Below, piece by piece: positions 8,608 through 17,367 of a stretch of DNA of 64,000 bases. Source of the DNA: JBAXGW01 sp037139195 (lineage in GTDB: Bacteria > Bacteroidota > Bacteroidia > Bacteroidales > JAHJDW01); NCBI GenBank assembly GCA_037139195.1, contig JBAXGW010000017.1, positions 1 through 64,000 on the forward strand, read 5' to 3'. The notes under the pieces are model-generated. The model made no database searches. It worked only from the letters and a program-made list of their open reading frames with translations, and had not been told where the DNA came from. Numbering within the stretch: position 1 is the first letter of the stretch; each line of letters opens with the position of its first letter. The position numbers and the translations under genes are program-made.

Positions 8608-10947
8608 ATGAAAGCAATTAAAATAATCATTATTTTTCTAATTTTCTGCACACTAAAATCTCAAGCTCAAACGGTTACTCAAACTATTAAAGGGAAAATA
8701 ATAGACAAAGAATCGCAAGTGCAGCTTCCTGGGGCTACTGTTGTTATTTTAAACACAAATCCTATTAAAGGTGCTACGAGCGATTTGAATGGCGATTTTA
8801 TAATTAAAGATGTTCCTGTCGGAAGATATAATATCCAAATAACATTTATAAGTTATGAACCCATATTGATAAGCGAATTGCTTGTTGGTTCAGGGAAAGA
8901 AGTTGTAATCACCGCGGAGATGAAAGAATCCGTTAAAGATATAAAAGAAGTGATTATAAAAGCAGATAAGTCAAGTTCTTTAAATTCTATGACAACGGTT
9001 AGTGCAAGACAATTTACAGTAGAAGAGGCTAGCAGATATGCTGGAGGCTATAGCGACCCTGCACGATTGGCATCTTCATTTGCTGGAGTATCTAGTAATA
9101 TAAGCGATAATGGAATTGTAATACGAGGAAATTCGCCAAAAGGTTTATTGTGGCGAATGGAAGGTGTCGAAATATCAAATCCTAGCCATTTTGCCAATAT
9201 TGGTTCGCTAGGGGCAGGGGCAATTACAGCATTGAGTAGTCAGGTTTTAGCCAATTCTGATTTTCTAACTGGTGCATTTCCTGCCGAATACGGAAATGCG
9301 CTGTCTGGTGTTTTCGATTTGAAGCTACGAACTGGCAATAATGATAAAAGAGAAAGTGCCATTCAGGTTGGTCTTGCTGGAATTGATTTTTCTTCCGAAG
9401 GACCTTTTAAGAAAGGGAGTAAAGCGTCTTATTTATTCAATTATAGATATTCAACTTTTGCTTTATTGGCTCCAATTTTGCCACCCGAAATGGGAAAACT
9501 AAAATATCAAGATTTATCTTTTAAAATGAACTTCCCAACCGAAAAAGCTGGAATTTTCTCTATTTGGGGGGTTGGAGCTTTGGATTATCAGGGAAGAGAA
9601 GCAGTTATGGATTCTTTGAAATGGGAAATGGATGTGGATAAACAACAATATGCAACTGACCTATATATGAATGCCATTGGAGCTAATCATAAATTTATTA
9701 TTGGCTCTAAAACGTTTGTTAATACAACATTTGCTAATTGTGGAAATGGTCTAATACTTAATGAATCAAGCATAGACAATTCAATGATATTAAAACCAAT
9801 GAATAAAATAAACAATAAAACTCAAAAGTTTACTTTTAGTTCGTTTATAAATCATAAATTTAACGCCAAGCATACCAACAAAACAGGATTTATTGCTGAT
9901 CGTTTGCAATATAATATGTTGATTTCTTCGGCTGATTCTGCTCAAAACAAATTAATTCCTTTTGTAAATAGTAATGGATACAGTTATTTAATTCAGTTTT
10001 ATTCGCAATCGCGATATAGTATTAACGAAAAACTAAATTTAAATATTGGAATTCATTCGCAATTCTTCACATTAAATAATCATTACTCTTTAGAACCGCG
10101 AATAGGAGCTAGTTGGAAGGTAAGTAAAGATCAAACAATTGGTATTTCCTACGGTTTGCACAGTCAAATAGAAATTCTTAATTATTATTTAGTTAGAAAT
10201 GAGACTCTGAATGGCATTTCCGAGCCAAATAAGAATTTAGATTTTTCAAAAGCAAATCATTTTATTGCTTCTTATGAATTGAAATTAAGTTCAAATTCCC
10301 GATTAAAAATTGAACCTTATTATCAACAGCTTTTTAATGTTCCAGTAATACCAAATAGCTGCTATTCTTTAATTAACTTGCAAAGCGGCTTGTATTTTAA
10401 TGATTCGTTGGTAAACAAAGGAAAAGGAAGGAATATTGGTATTGATGTAACATTAGAACGTTTTTTAAATAAAGGTTACTATTATCTAGTAACAGCTTCT
10501 ATTTTCGATTCAAAGTATATTGGAGGCGATGGTATTGAAAGAAATTCTCGATTCGACAAGAATTATGTACTTAATTTATTGGGAGGTAAAGAATGGAATG
10601 TTGGAAAAGGCAATAATAACGTATTAAGCGTAAATGCAAAAGTCTGTTTTATGGGAGGCGACAAGTTTACTCCTTTCGATGTAGAACAATCTTACGCACA
10701 ACAAAGCATTGTAGAAGACAACTCCAACGCATTTACGAAAAAGAAATCGGATGCTCAAGTTCTATCTTTGTCTATTTCTTACAGAAAAAACAAACCACAT
10801 CACGCCAGTATTATAGAATTTAGTTTTATTAATGTTTTGGGTTACAAAGAAATAACAAGATATTATTTTGATAAAACAAGCAATAAAATTATGGAAGATA
10901 TAAATCAGCTAGTGGTTCCAAATCTAAGCTATAGAATAGAATTTTAG
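8608..10947 (+). CDS. TonB-dependent outer-membrane receptor with CarboxypepD_reg-like domain
   Basis: A 779-aa outer-membrane protein. Signal peptide MKAIKIIIIFLIFCTLKSQAQ; a CarboxypepD_reg-like beta-sandwich at about 25-110 (GKIIDKESQVQLPGATVVIL, GATSDLNGDFIIKDVPVGRY); a TonB plug at about 125-240 (GIVIRGNSPKGLLWRMEGVE, AEYGNALSGVFDLKL); then a long beta-barrel ending in an aromatic strand (VPNLSYRIEF). It lacks the SusC/RagA signature and has no SusD partner nearby, so it is not an obvious glycan-utilisation receptor. The substrate is unknown. It is divergent from a LuxR-type regulator. Confidence 0.9.
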   Translation: MKAIKIIIIFLIFCTLKSQAQTVTQTIKGKIIDKESQVQLPGATVVILNTNPIKGATSDLNGDFIIKDVPVGRYNIQITFISYEPILISELLVGSGKEVVITAEMKESVKDIKEVIIKADKSSSLNSMTTVSARQFTVEEASRYAGGYSDPARLASSFAGVSSNISDNGIVIRGNSPKGLLWRMEGVEISNPSHFANIGSLGAGAITALSSQVLANSDFLTGAFPAEYGNALSGVFDLKLRTGNNDKRESAIQVGLAGIDFSSEGPFKKGSKASYLFNYRYSTFALLAPILPPEMGKLKYQDLSFKMNFPTEKAGIFSIWGVGALDYQGREAVMDSLKWEMDVDKQQYATDLYMNAIGANHKFIIGSKTFVNTTFANCGNGLILNESSIDNSMILKPMNKINNKTQKFTFSSFINHKFNAKHTNKTGFIADRLQYNMLISSADSAQNKLIPFVNSNGYSYLIQFYSQSRYSINEKLNLNIGIHSQFFTLNNHYSLEPRIGASWKVSKDQTIGISYGLHSQIEILNYYLVRNETLNGISEPNKNLDFSKANHFIASYELKLSSNSRLKIEPYYQQLFNVPVIPNSCYSLINLQSGLYFNDSLVNKGKGRNIGIDVTLERFLNKGYYYLVTASIFDSKYIGGDGIERNSRFDKNYVLNLLGGKEWNVGKGNNNVLSVNAKVCFMGGDKFTPFDVEQSYAQQSIVEDNSNAFTKKKSDAQVLSLSISYRKNKPHHASIIEFSFINVLGYKEITRYYFDKTSNKIMEDINQLVVPNLSYRIEF

Positions 10948-10990
10948 AGGTTTTTCCTTTTTGATTTACAATAAAAATCATATAATTTCT

Positions 10991-10998
10991 TATCTTTG
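10991..10998 (+). promoter_or_regulatory. -7 box (TATCTTTG) of glnS
   Basis: An exact TAnnTTTG match 26 bases before the glnS ATG. I see no convincing -33 TTTG at the expected distance. Confidence 0.5.
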
Positions 10999-11024
10999 TC
11001 AGTTACAAAAGAAAAGCACAAATT

Positions 11025-12716
11025 ATGGAAGAAATCAACAAAATCGAAGCTGCAGAAGCAAAAATCTCTAAAAACTTTATAGAACTTATAATTGATGAGG
11101 ATTTGCAAGAAGGCAAAAACGGAAATCGCGTACATACACGTTTTCCGCCAGAACCAAATGGTTATCTTCACATTGGTCACGCAAAATCTATCTGTTTAAA
11201 TTTCGGTTTAGGCAAAAAATATAATGGAAAAACCAATCTTCGTTTCGATGATACCAATCCTGCTAAGGAAGAAGTTGAGTATGTTGAGTCTATCAAAGAA
11301 GATGTTAAATGGCTGGGATTCAATTGGGATGGCGAATATTTTGCATCAGATTATTTCGAACAAATTTATCAATATGCTGTTCAGTTAATTAAAAATGGAA
11401 AAGCTTATGTTTGCCAACTTTCAGCCGAAGAAATTGCTGCAACAAAAGGTACTCCTACTAAACCTGGAACAGATAGTCCATATCGCAATCGCAGTGTGGA
11501 AGAGAATTTAGATTTATTCGCTCGCATGCGCAATGGTGAATTTGCTGAAGGATCTCATACTTTAAGAGCTAAGATTGACATGGCTTCATCTAATATGCAC
11601 CTTCGCGATCCTTTGATGTATCGAATAATTCATACCGAACATCACCGTACTGGTAAAGCTTGGTGCATTTATCCAATGTATGATTTTGCTCACGGTCAAT
11701 CTGACTTTATTGAAGCAATAACTCATAGTATTTGTACATTAGAATTTGAAGTTCATCGCCCACTTTACGATTGGTTTTTGAATGCACTGGAAGTTACAGG
11801 CGACAGACCACGCCAGATTGAATTTGCACGTTTGAATCTTACTTATACAGTTATGAGTAAACGCAAATTGCTTACTCTTGTAAAAGAAGGTCACGTAATG
11901 AGTTGGGACGACCCACGTATGCCAACCATAAGTGGATTGCGTCGTAGAGGTTATACTCCTGAATCTATTCGCAATTTTGCTGAAAAAATTGGAGTTGCTA
12001 AGCGCGATAATATTATAGATGTTGCTTTATTGGAACATTGCATCCGCGAAGACCTAAATAAAAAGGCTTTCCGTGCAATGGCTGTAATAAATCCTTTGAA
12101 AGTGGTTATTACAAACTATCCTGAAGGACAAGTTGAAGAAATGGATGCTGTAAATAATCCTGAAGACGAAAGTATGGGAATGCGCAAAGTTCCATTTTCA
12201 AAGGTTCTTTATATTGAGCAAGAAGACTTTATGGAAGAACCTTCGAAAAAATTCTTCCGCTTAGCTCCAGGTCAAGAGGTACGTTTGCGTTATGCATATT
12301 TCATAAAATGCGAAAATGTGGTTAAAGACGAAAATGGAAATATCCTTGAAGTCCATTGTACTTACGACCCAGCTTCTCGCGGAGGTAACTCGCCAGATGG
12401 ACGCAAGGTTAAAGGAACATTACATTGGGTAGCTGCCGAACAAGCTGTAAAAGCTGAAGTTCGTTTGTTCGATAGATTATTTACCAAACAAAATCCAGAT
12501 GATTTAGAAGAAGGTGAAGATTTCAAAGACAATTTGAATCCTGAATCAATGGTTGTTAAGCCCATTTGTTATTTAGAACGCCACTTAGGAAATGCCAAGC
12601 CAATGGAAAAATTCCAGTTTGAACGCATTGGTTATTTCTGCTGCGACAAAGATTCAACTTCTGATAAGCTAATTTTCAATAGAACAGTAACTTTGAAGGA
12701 TTCTTTTAAAGGGTAA
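11025..12716 (+). CDS. glnS: Glutaminyl-tRNA synthetase
   Basis: Class I synthetase (563 aa) charging tRNA-Gln. The HIGH motif is in PNGYLHIGHAKSICLNFG (about residues 43-60) and the KMSKS-like motif is VMSKRKL near residue 275, the form typical of GlnRS. The catalytic core (PMYDFAHGQSDFIEAITHS, ALEVTGDRPRQIEFARLN) and a C-terminal anticodon-binding beta-barrel (PASRGGNSPDGRKVKGTLHW) are complete. Length is close to that of E. coli GlnS. Its presence beside a separate gltX indicates direct Gln-tRNA formation instead of only the GatCAB route. A small lipoprotein gene follows after 11 bases. Confidence 0.96.
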   Translation: MEEINKIEAAEAKISKNFIELIIDEDLQEGKNGNRVHTRFPPEPNGYLHIGHAKSICLNFGLGKKYNGKTNLRFDDTNPAKEEVEYVESIKEDVKWLGFNWDGEYFASDYFEQIYQYAVQLIKNGKAYVCQLSAEEIAATKGTPTKPGTDSPYRNRSVEENLDLFARMRNGEFAEGSHTLRAKIDMASSNMHLRDPLMYRIIHTEHHRTGKAWCIYPMYDFAHGQSDFIEAITHSICTLEFEVHRPLYDWFLNALEVTGDRPRQIEFARLNLTYTVMSKRKLLTLVKEGHVMSWDDPRMPTISGLRRRGYTPESIRNFAEKIGVAKRDNIIDVALLEHCIREDLNKKAFRAMAVINPLKVVITNYPEGQVEEMDAVNNPEDESMGMRKVPFSKVLYIEQEDFMEEPSKKFFRLAPGQEVRLRYAYFIKCENVVKDENGNILEVHCTYDPASRGGNSPDGRKVKGTLHWVAAEQAVKAEVRLFDRLFTKQNPDDLEEGEDFKDNLNPESMVVKPICYLERHLGNAKPMEKFQFERIGYFCCDKDSTSDKLIFNRTVTLKDSFKG

Positions 12717-12727
12717 CGGTATTAAAT

Positions 12728-13453
12728 ATGAAATTTACAATTAGCACTATTATTTGTATATTTTTTCTTTTTGGCTGTATTAATAAATCAGAAGGAAAAT
12801 ATAAATCAGATGTTATTCCTGATTCCCTAAAAGTAACCATTATATCAACTAAAAATTATTCAGTTGAAGATGTTTCTGCAAAGGATTTTGATGAGGCTGT
12901 AAAAAATTATGATGCTAAATTTGTTTATGATACACTTAAATATCCAAAAACAAATGGCGTTATTATGCTCCCAATTTCGAATGAAAAATATCGATTTTTA
13001 AAAGACACTCTTGAACAAGACCCCGAATTTGGGGACTACAGAGTGTATAAGTATTTAGGTCACTTTACAGATATTAACTCTTATTTAGTTTTAGGTGGTT
13101 TTTATGAATATCTTGAATATTATTTAATAAAAATTAATTCAGGAAAAATAGATACTATTTTTGGATTACCTAAAATCTCTCCAAAAAATAAATATATAAT
13201 GACCATCAATGAAATGGGGGGAATGGGGGATGAATTAATTGGATTTCATATCTGGAAAATTGAAAATGATAGAATTGACTTCATTGTTACTGTAGATTCA
13301 GAAACGATGGGGTGGTATCCAGTTGACTTTATATGGGATAATAATGGAAATATAATTATCAAAGTTATTAGTACTAAAAGCAACGATTATAAAAATTACA
13401 ATAAAATTAAACAATCTAAAGATTGTATTTATAAACGATTAATTCTAAAATAA
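12728..13453 (+). CDS. Lipoprotein, unknown function
   Basis: A 241-residue protein with a lipobox near LFGC (Cys17) after MKFTISTIICIFFL. The mature part is acidic, and contains a segment GGFYEYLEYYLIKINSGKID and a later WYPVDFIWDNNGNIIIKVIS, suggesting a beta-rich, propeller-like fold, though this is weak. It starts 11 bases after glnS, so it may be co-transcribed with it. No family is recognised. Confidence 0.65.
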   Translation: MKFTISTIICIFFLFGCINKSEGKYKSDVIPDSLKVTIISTKNYSVEDVSAKDFDEAVKNYDAKFVYDTLKYPKTNGVIMLPISNEKYRFLKDTLEQDPEFGDYRVYKYLGHFTDINSYLVLGGFYEYLEYYLIKINSGKIDTIFGLPKISPKNKYIMTINEMGGMGDELIGFHIWKIENDRIDFIVTVDSETMGWYPVDFIWDNNGNIIIKVISTKSNDYKNYNKIKQSKDCIYKRLILK

Positions 13454-13536
13454 AAAATCACAATATTTAAAAACTCTGACTCCGCTCTGTTGCTGTCAGG
13501 AACTTTAAAACTTTAAGAACTTTATAAACTCAACAA

Positions 13537-15060
13537 ATGGAAAGAAAAGTAAGAGTTAGATTTGCGCCAAGTCCTACAGGACCATTACATATTGGAGGCG
13601 TTAGAACTGCATTATATAATTATTTATTTGCTAAAAAACATGGTGGCGACTTCCTTTTGCGCATCGAAGATACTGACCAAACACGCTTTGTGCCAGGTGC
13701 CGAAGAATATATTATAGAATCAATGAATTGGCTTGGAATTCCTTTTAGCGAAGGCGTTGGAATTGGCGGTCCTCATGCTCCTTACAAACAATCGGAACGT
13801 AAACCACTCTACAAACAATATGCCGACGATTTAATTGCTAAAGGCTTTGCATATTATGCTTTCGATTCGGGTGAAGAACTCGAAAATATTCGCAAAAGCA
13901 TGGAAGCCGAAAAGAAAACATTTATCTATAATGCAGCTACACGTGGAATGATGAAAAACTCATTCACACTTTCAGAAGCGGAAGTTAATCAAAAATTAGC
14001 TGCTGGCGAACAATTTGTTATTCGTTTCAAAATCCCTGATAATGAAGAAGTTTTAGTAAACGATATTATTAGAGGCGAAGTTAGAGTTCATTCGGCTCAA
14101 TTAGACGATAAGGTTCTTTTTAAATCAGATGGTATGCCAACTTACCATTTGGCAAACGTTGTGGACGATTACCTTATGGAAATTACTCACGTTATTCGTG
14201 GCGAAGAATGGCTTCCTTCTGCCCCACTTCATGTGCTTTTGTATCGTTCATTGGGCTGGGAAAATAAAATGCCTCAGTTTGCTCATTTACCATTACTTCT
14301 GAAACCAGATGGCAACGGAAAACTTAGCAAACGCGATGGCGACCGCCTTGGTTTTCCCGTATTTCCTTTGCAATGGAAAGACCCAAAATCAGGCGAAATC
14401 TCTTCGGGCTACCGCGAATCGGGATATTTTCCAGATGCAGTTGTTAATATACTTGCGTTTCTTGGCTGGAATCCAGGTACAACCCAAGAAGTATTTAGCT
14501 TAGAAGAATTGGTTGAAGCATTTTCTCTAGAAAGAGTAGGAAAAGCAGGAGCTAAATTTGATCTTGAAAAAGCCAAATGGTTCAATCATCATTATTTAGT
14601 AAATCTTTCGGCAGAACAAGTAGCTGAAAAATTTATACCTATTTTGAAAGAAAAAGGAATTGAAGTTAGCAAAGAAAAAGCAGCAACAATTTGTGGAATG
14701 GTGAAGGAAAGAGCACATTTCATTTCTGAACTTTGGGCACAATCAAGCTTTTTCTTCATTGCGCCAGACAGCTATGATGAACAAGTGATTAAGAAAAAAT
14801 GGAAAGAAGAAACTCCAGAATTATTAAGAAAATCGATTTCTTTCTTTCAAGACTCAGCAAATTTTGAAGCTCAACCGCTACACGATGCATTTATGGAATT
14901 CCTTACTAGTATTGGCGTTGGTCCAGGTCAAATAATGAATATTATCCGTTTGGCTTTAGTAGGAAGCAGTAGCGGACCTGATTTGTTTGCAATTATGAAT
15001 CTTTTAGGAAAAGAAGAAACTGTAGATAGACTGAATAGAGCTTTGGAAACTATCAAATAG
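13537..15060 (+). CDS. gltX: Glutamyl-tRNA synthetase
   Basis: Class I synthetase (507 aa) charging tRNA-Glu, which also feeds tetrapyrrole synthesis in many bacteria. Motifs: APSPTGPLHIGGVRTALYN (about residues 8-26) and KLSKRDGDRLGFPVFPL with the KMSKS element near residue 262. The C-terminal helical anticodon-binding domain (GVGPGQIMNIIRLALVGSSSG) is complete. Bacteroidota GluRS carries a short insertion after KLSKR, visible here as the FPLQWKDPKSGEISSG stretch. A secreted protein gene follows after 29 bases. Confidence 0.97.
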   Translation: MERKVRVRFAPSPTGPLHIGGVRTALYNYLFAKKHGGDFLLRIEDTDQTRFVPGAEEYIIESMNWLGIPFSEGVGIGGPHAPYKQSERKPLYKQYADDLIAKGFAYYAFDSGEELENIRKSMEAEKKTFIYNAATRGMMKNSFTLSEAEVNQKLAAGEQFVIRFKIPDNEEVLVNDIIRGEVRVHSAQLDDKVLFKSDGMPTYHLANVVDDYLMEITHVIRGEEWLPSAPLHVLLYRSLGWENKMPQFAHLPLLLKPDGNGKLSKRDGDRLGFPVFPLQWKDPKSGEISSGYRESGYFPDAVVNILAFLGWNPGTTQEVFSLEELVEAFSLERVGKAGAKFDLEKAKWFNHHYLVNLSAEQVAEKFIPILKEKGIEVSKEKAATICGMVKERAHFISELWAQSSFFFIAPDSYDEQVIKKKWKEETPELLRKSISFFQDSANFEAQPLHDAFMEFLTSIGVGPGQIMNIIRLALVGSSSGPDLFAIMNLLGKEETVDRLNRALETIK

Positions 15061-15089
15061 GCGGTTCAAGGTAAAGGGTAAATGAATTT

Positions 15090-15788
15090 ATGAAATCGAG
15101 AATTTTTGTTTTATTCTTATTCATTATATTGGGAATTTCTAATGTAATTGCAGACTCCATTTATTCAAACTATACAAAATGGGAAGTTGATTCAAAAGGC
15201 AAAAAAAAAGGAAAATCAGAATACTTTGAATTTGATAAATATGGAAATACCATAAAAAGAATTCAATATTTATCAAATAATACTCAACTAACTGATAGCT
15301 TTTCTTATGTAATAATTGAAGGAAAACTAATTGAAAAACTAAACTTTCATAATAATAGTCTATTTTGTCGAAAAGTTTATAAATACAATACTTTTGGTAA
15401 AATTGAGTCAATTACAGATTTTGATAAAAATAGTATTAGAGAGAATTTTGAAAAACACAGTTATATAGGTTTTTCTGAAATCATCGAGAACTTCACTGAA
15501 AAAATGGATTTATACTCAATTGATACGTTAGTCTATAATGAGAAAAATCTGCTTATATCTCATACTCAATACTTATCCGATGGAGATTGGTTTACAAGAC
15601 ATAACTATGAATATAATGATAAAAATAACTTAATAAAAAGTCAATCAGAGGCGAATCCTGAATTTGATGGAATAGGTATAGTTGAATATTTTTATGAAAT
15701 AAATATTGAAGGAAAACCGACAAAAGAAATTGTTAAGTTCCCAGATGGAATGATTGAATATTATATATATGAGTATTCTAAAATATGA
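15090..15788 (+). CDS. Secreted protein with YD-like beta repeats
   Basis: A 232-residue protein with a Sec signal peptide (MKSRIFVLFLFIILGISNVIA). The mature part is built of repeated beta-hairpin-like segments of the type Y-x-Y/F-N-(D/E)-K-N-x-L/I (EYFEFDKYGNTIKRIQYLSN, VYKYNTFGKIESITDF, LVYNEKNLLISHTQYL, YEYNDKNNLIKSQ), like short sets of RHS/YD-type repeats in Bacteroidota exported proteins. Its stop overlaps the next start (ATGA at 15785-15788), so it is translationally coupled to the TatD-like gene. Function unknown. Confidence 0.7.
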   Translation: MKSRIFVLFLFIILGISNVIADSIYSNYTKWEVDSKGKKKGKSEYFEFDKYGNTIKRIQYLSNNTQLTDSFSYVIIEGKLIEKLNFHNNSLFCRKVYKYNTFGKIESITDFDKNSIRENFEKHSYIGFSEIIENFTEKMDLYSIDTLVYNEKNLLISHTQYLSDGDWFTRHNYEYNDKNNLIKSQSEANPEFDGIGIVEYFYEINIEGKPTKEIVKFPDGMIEYYIYEYSKI

Positions 15789-16492
15789 CAAATACTTTAT
15801 TAATCAATATTCACACTCATAAGCTTTCTGTTTCTGATGAAATAATCATCCTAAATATTCCAATTGGCTTCGAGAACCTCAGCGAACAAAGATTTCCCAA
15901 TCAGCACATTAACACATCACCAAATCTTCAAATCCTCAAATCAGCAGGAATCCATCCTTGGCAAATAGAAAATATCGATATTTCTGAGCAATTGTCTATA
16001 CTAGAACAAATGATTCAAGCAAAACAAATTATTGCCATTGGCGAAATTGGACTGGATAAAGCATGCAAAACAAATTTTGAAAAACAGATTGAAGTTTTTA
16101 GATTACAATTAAATTTGACAATGAAATATAAACTGCCTATTATTATTCATTGTGTTAGAGCGTATAACGAGGTTTTTGAAATTCTAACCGAATACAAACA
16201 CTCAATTAAAGCAGTTTTTCATGGCTTTAACTCTAGCAAAGAAATGGCATTGCAGCTTTGCTCAAAGAATTATTATTTATCAATTGGGAGTTCTTTGCTG
16301 AATCTAAAATCTAAAATCTGGAATTATATTGGTCAAATTCCTTTGGAAAATTTGTTTTTTGAAACTGACGAATCGGAGATTTCTATTCAAGAGCTTTATA
16401 AAAAATATTGTAAAATAAGCATGTTTAAGGAAATAGAACTGCGAAAAAAGATAAAAGAAAATTTTGATTTTTTATTTCTTAAACAACTTTAA
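15785..16492 (+). CDS. TatD-family metal-dependent hydrolase
   Basis: A 235-aa TIM-barrel amidohydrolase-type protein. Metal ligands match the TatD family: N-terminal HTH (H10, H12), the Glu in IAIGEIGLDKA (around residue 86), His in PIIIHCVRAY and in AVFHGFNSS, and the Asp in FFETDESE. TatD enzymes act as DNases/3'-5' exonucleases, but many homologues have unproven substrates. The protein is a little short (TatD about 260) and has a divergent N-terminus. It overlaps the upstream gene by 4 bases and converges on the methyltransferase with a 21-base overlap of coding ends. Confidence 0.85.
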   Translation: MTNTLLINIHTHKLSVSDEIIILNIPIGFENLSEQRFPNQHINTSPNLQILKSAGIHPWQIENIDISEQLSILEQMIQAKQIIAIGEIGLDKACKTNFEKQIEVFRLQLNLTMKYKLPIIIHCVRAYNEVFEILTEYKHSIKAVFHGFNSSKEMALQLCSKNYYLSIGSSLLNLKSKIWNYIGQIPLENLFFETDESEISIQELYKKYCKISMFKEIELRKKIKENFDFLFLKQL

Positions 16493-17170
16493 AAACAAGA
16501 TTCTGCCTGTTAAATAGTTGTGTTTATTGTGAACACAAAAATCAATTTTTTTCATTTTACAATACATCCACATAAATGGCAATAAGAATAAATATGCTTT
16601 TGATGTGCCTTGTTTTTTATCAATAAATACCTGCATATCTGAAAATTTTGTTCTAATAGCAATATTACGATATTGATCCACTGTAAGTGAAGCAACGTGT
16701 TGCAAGCCGTTATTTAGCTGATGGTTCAAAGGTTCAAACGAATAATAAAAACCACTAAATAAAAAGCGAATTCTAGATTTCAGCGACAAAATATTTGGCG
16801 TGCTAAGCAATAAAATTCCACCAGATTTCATAATTCTAAAACATTCTTTAAAAAACTGTTCGTGGTCGTGAATATGTTCCATTACCTCAACTGCTATGAC
16901 AATATCAAATGTATCGTCATCATAAGGTAATGAACTAGTAATATCGGCTTTTTTAAATGGAACCTTATCGTAATAAAATATTTCGGGGAATAAATCACAA
17001 GCTTCAACATTATAACCTGCTTCATGAATTTTTTTACTTAGTGCTCCATGACCAGCTCCAGCATCTAAAACTTTAGGATTATTAAATGACTTAGCCGATT
17101 CTTCAAAAAGTTTGAAAAAACGATTGTGAATGCCAGGAATAGCTATGGGTTGAATAATTTTTTGTTCCAT
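16472..17170 (-). CDS. Class I SAM-dependent methyltransferase
   Basis: A 232-aa protein with a Rossmann methyltransferase core: motif I VLDAGAGHGALSKKI (about residues 35-49), the acidic loop VEACDLFPE, motif FDIVIAVEVMEHIHDHEQFF and MKSGGILLLSTPNILSLKSR. The pattern fits Methyltransf_11/UbiG-like enzymes. A C-terminal hydrophobic patch (YLFLLPFMWMYCKM) could sit at the membrane. Substrate unknown. Its 3' end overlaps tatD-like coding by 21 bases on the opposite strand. Confidence 0.85.
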   Translation of the reverse strand: MEQKIIQPIAIPGIHNRFFKLFEESAKSFNNPKVLDAGAGHGALSKKIHEAGYNVEACDLFPEIFYYDKVPFKKADITSSLPYDDDTFDIVIAVEVMEHIHDHEQFFKECFRIMKSGGILLLSTPNILSLKSRIRFLFSGFYYSFEPLNHQLNNGLQHVASLTVDQYRNIAIRTKFSDMQVFIDKKQGTSKAYLFLLPFMWMYCKMKKIDFCVHNKHNYLTGRILFLKLFKK

Positions 17171-17176
17171 ATATTT

Positions 17177-17313
17177 ATTAACCTTAATTCCGCAAGCTTT
17201 TTGTTCATTCCCTTGATAGACTTCGACTACGCTCAGTCTGCGGTTACTCTGAGCGTAGTCGAAGAATATTTACTGTTAGTATTTTAATAATTCCTTGCGG
17301 ATTTATGGATTAA
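17177..17313. repeat. MITE-like element, copy 1, with internal REP-like palindrome
   Basis: The ends are inverted repeats: ATTAACCTTAATTCCGCAAG on the left, and on the right a sequence whose complement reads ATTAATCCATAAATCCGCAAG. The centre (17221-17264) is a 16-bp perfect inverted repeat CTTCGACTACGCTCAG with a 12-base loop. The flanks (TTTGTTCATTCCCTTGATAGA and AATTCCTTGCGGATTTATGG) recur in reverse orientation at 31412-31530, so the unit is larger than the palindrome. It fills most of the 197-base space between the methyltransferase and infB genes. No coding capacity. Confidence 0.75.
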
Positions 17314-17346
17314 TAAAAAGAGCTAACCTAATTGGATAGCTCTTTT
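17311..17346 (-). terminator. Terminator of the rimP-nusA-infB operon
   Basis: On the minus strand AAAAGAGCTA pairs with TAGCTCTTTT (arms 17337-17346 and 17316-17325) across an 11-base loop; TTTTTATTA follows. It starts 22 bases after the infB stop. Confidence 0.8.
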
Positions 17347-17367
17347 AACTGTATTATTGTGTTTTTT

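Noticed and set aside
17177..17313. Site-specific att site or tRNA gene
   Set aside because: No tRNA fold or integrase nearby; structure fits a MITE-like element.
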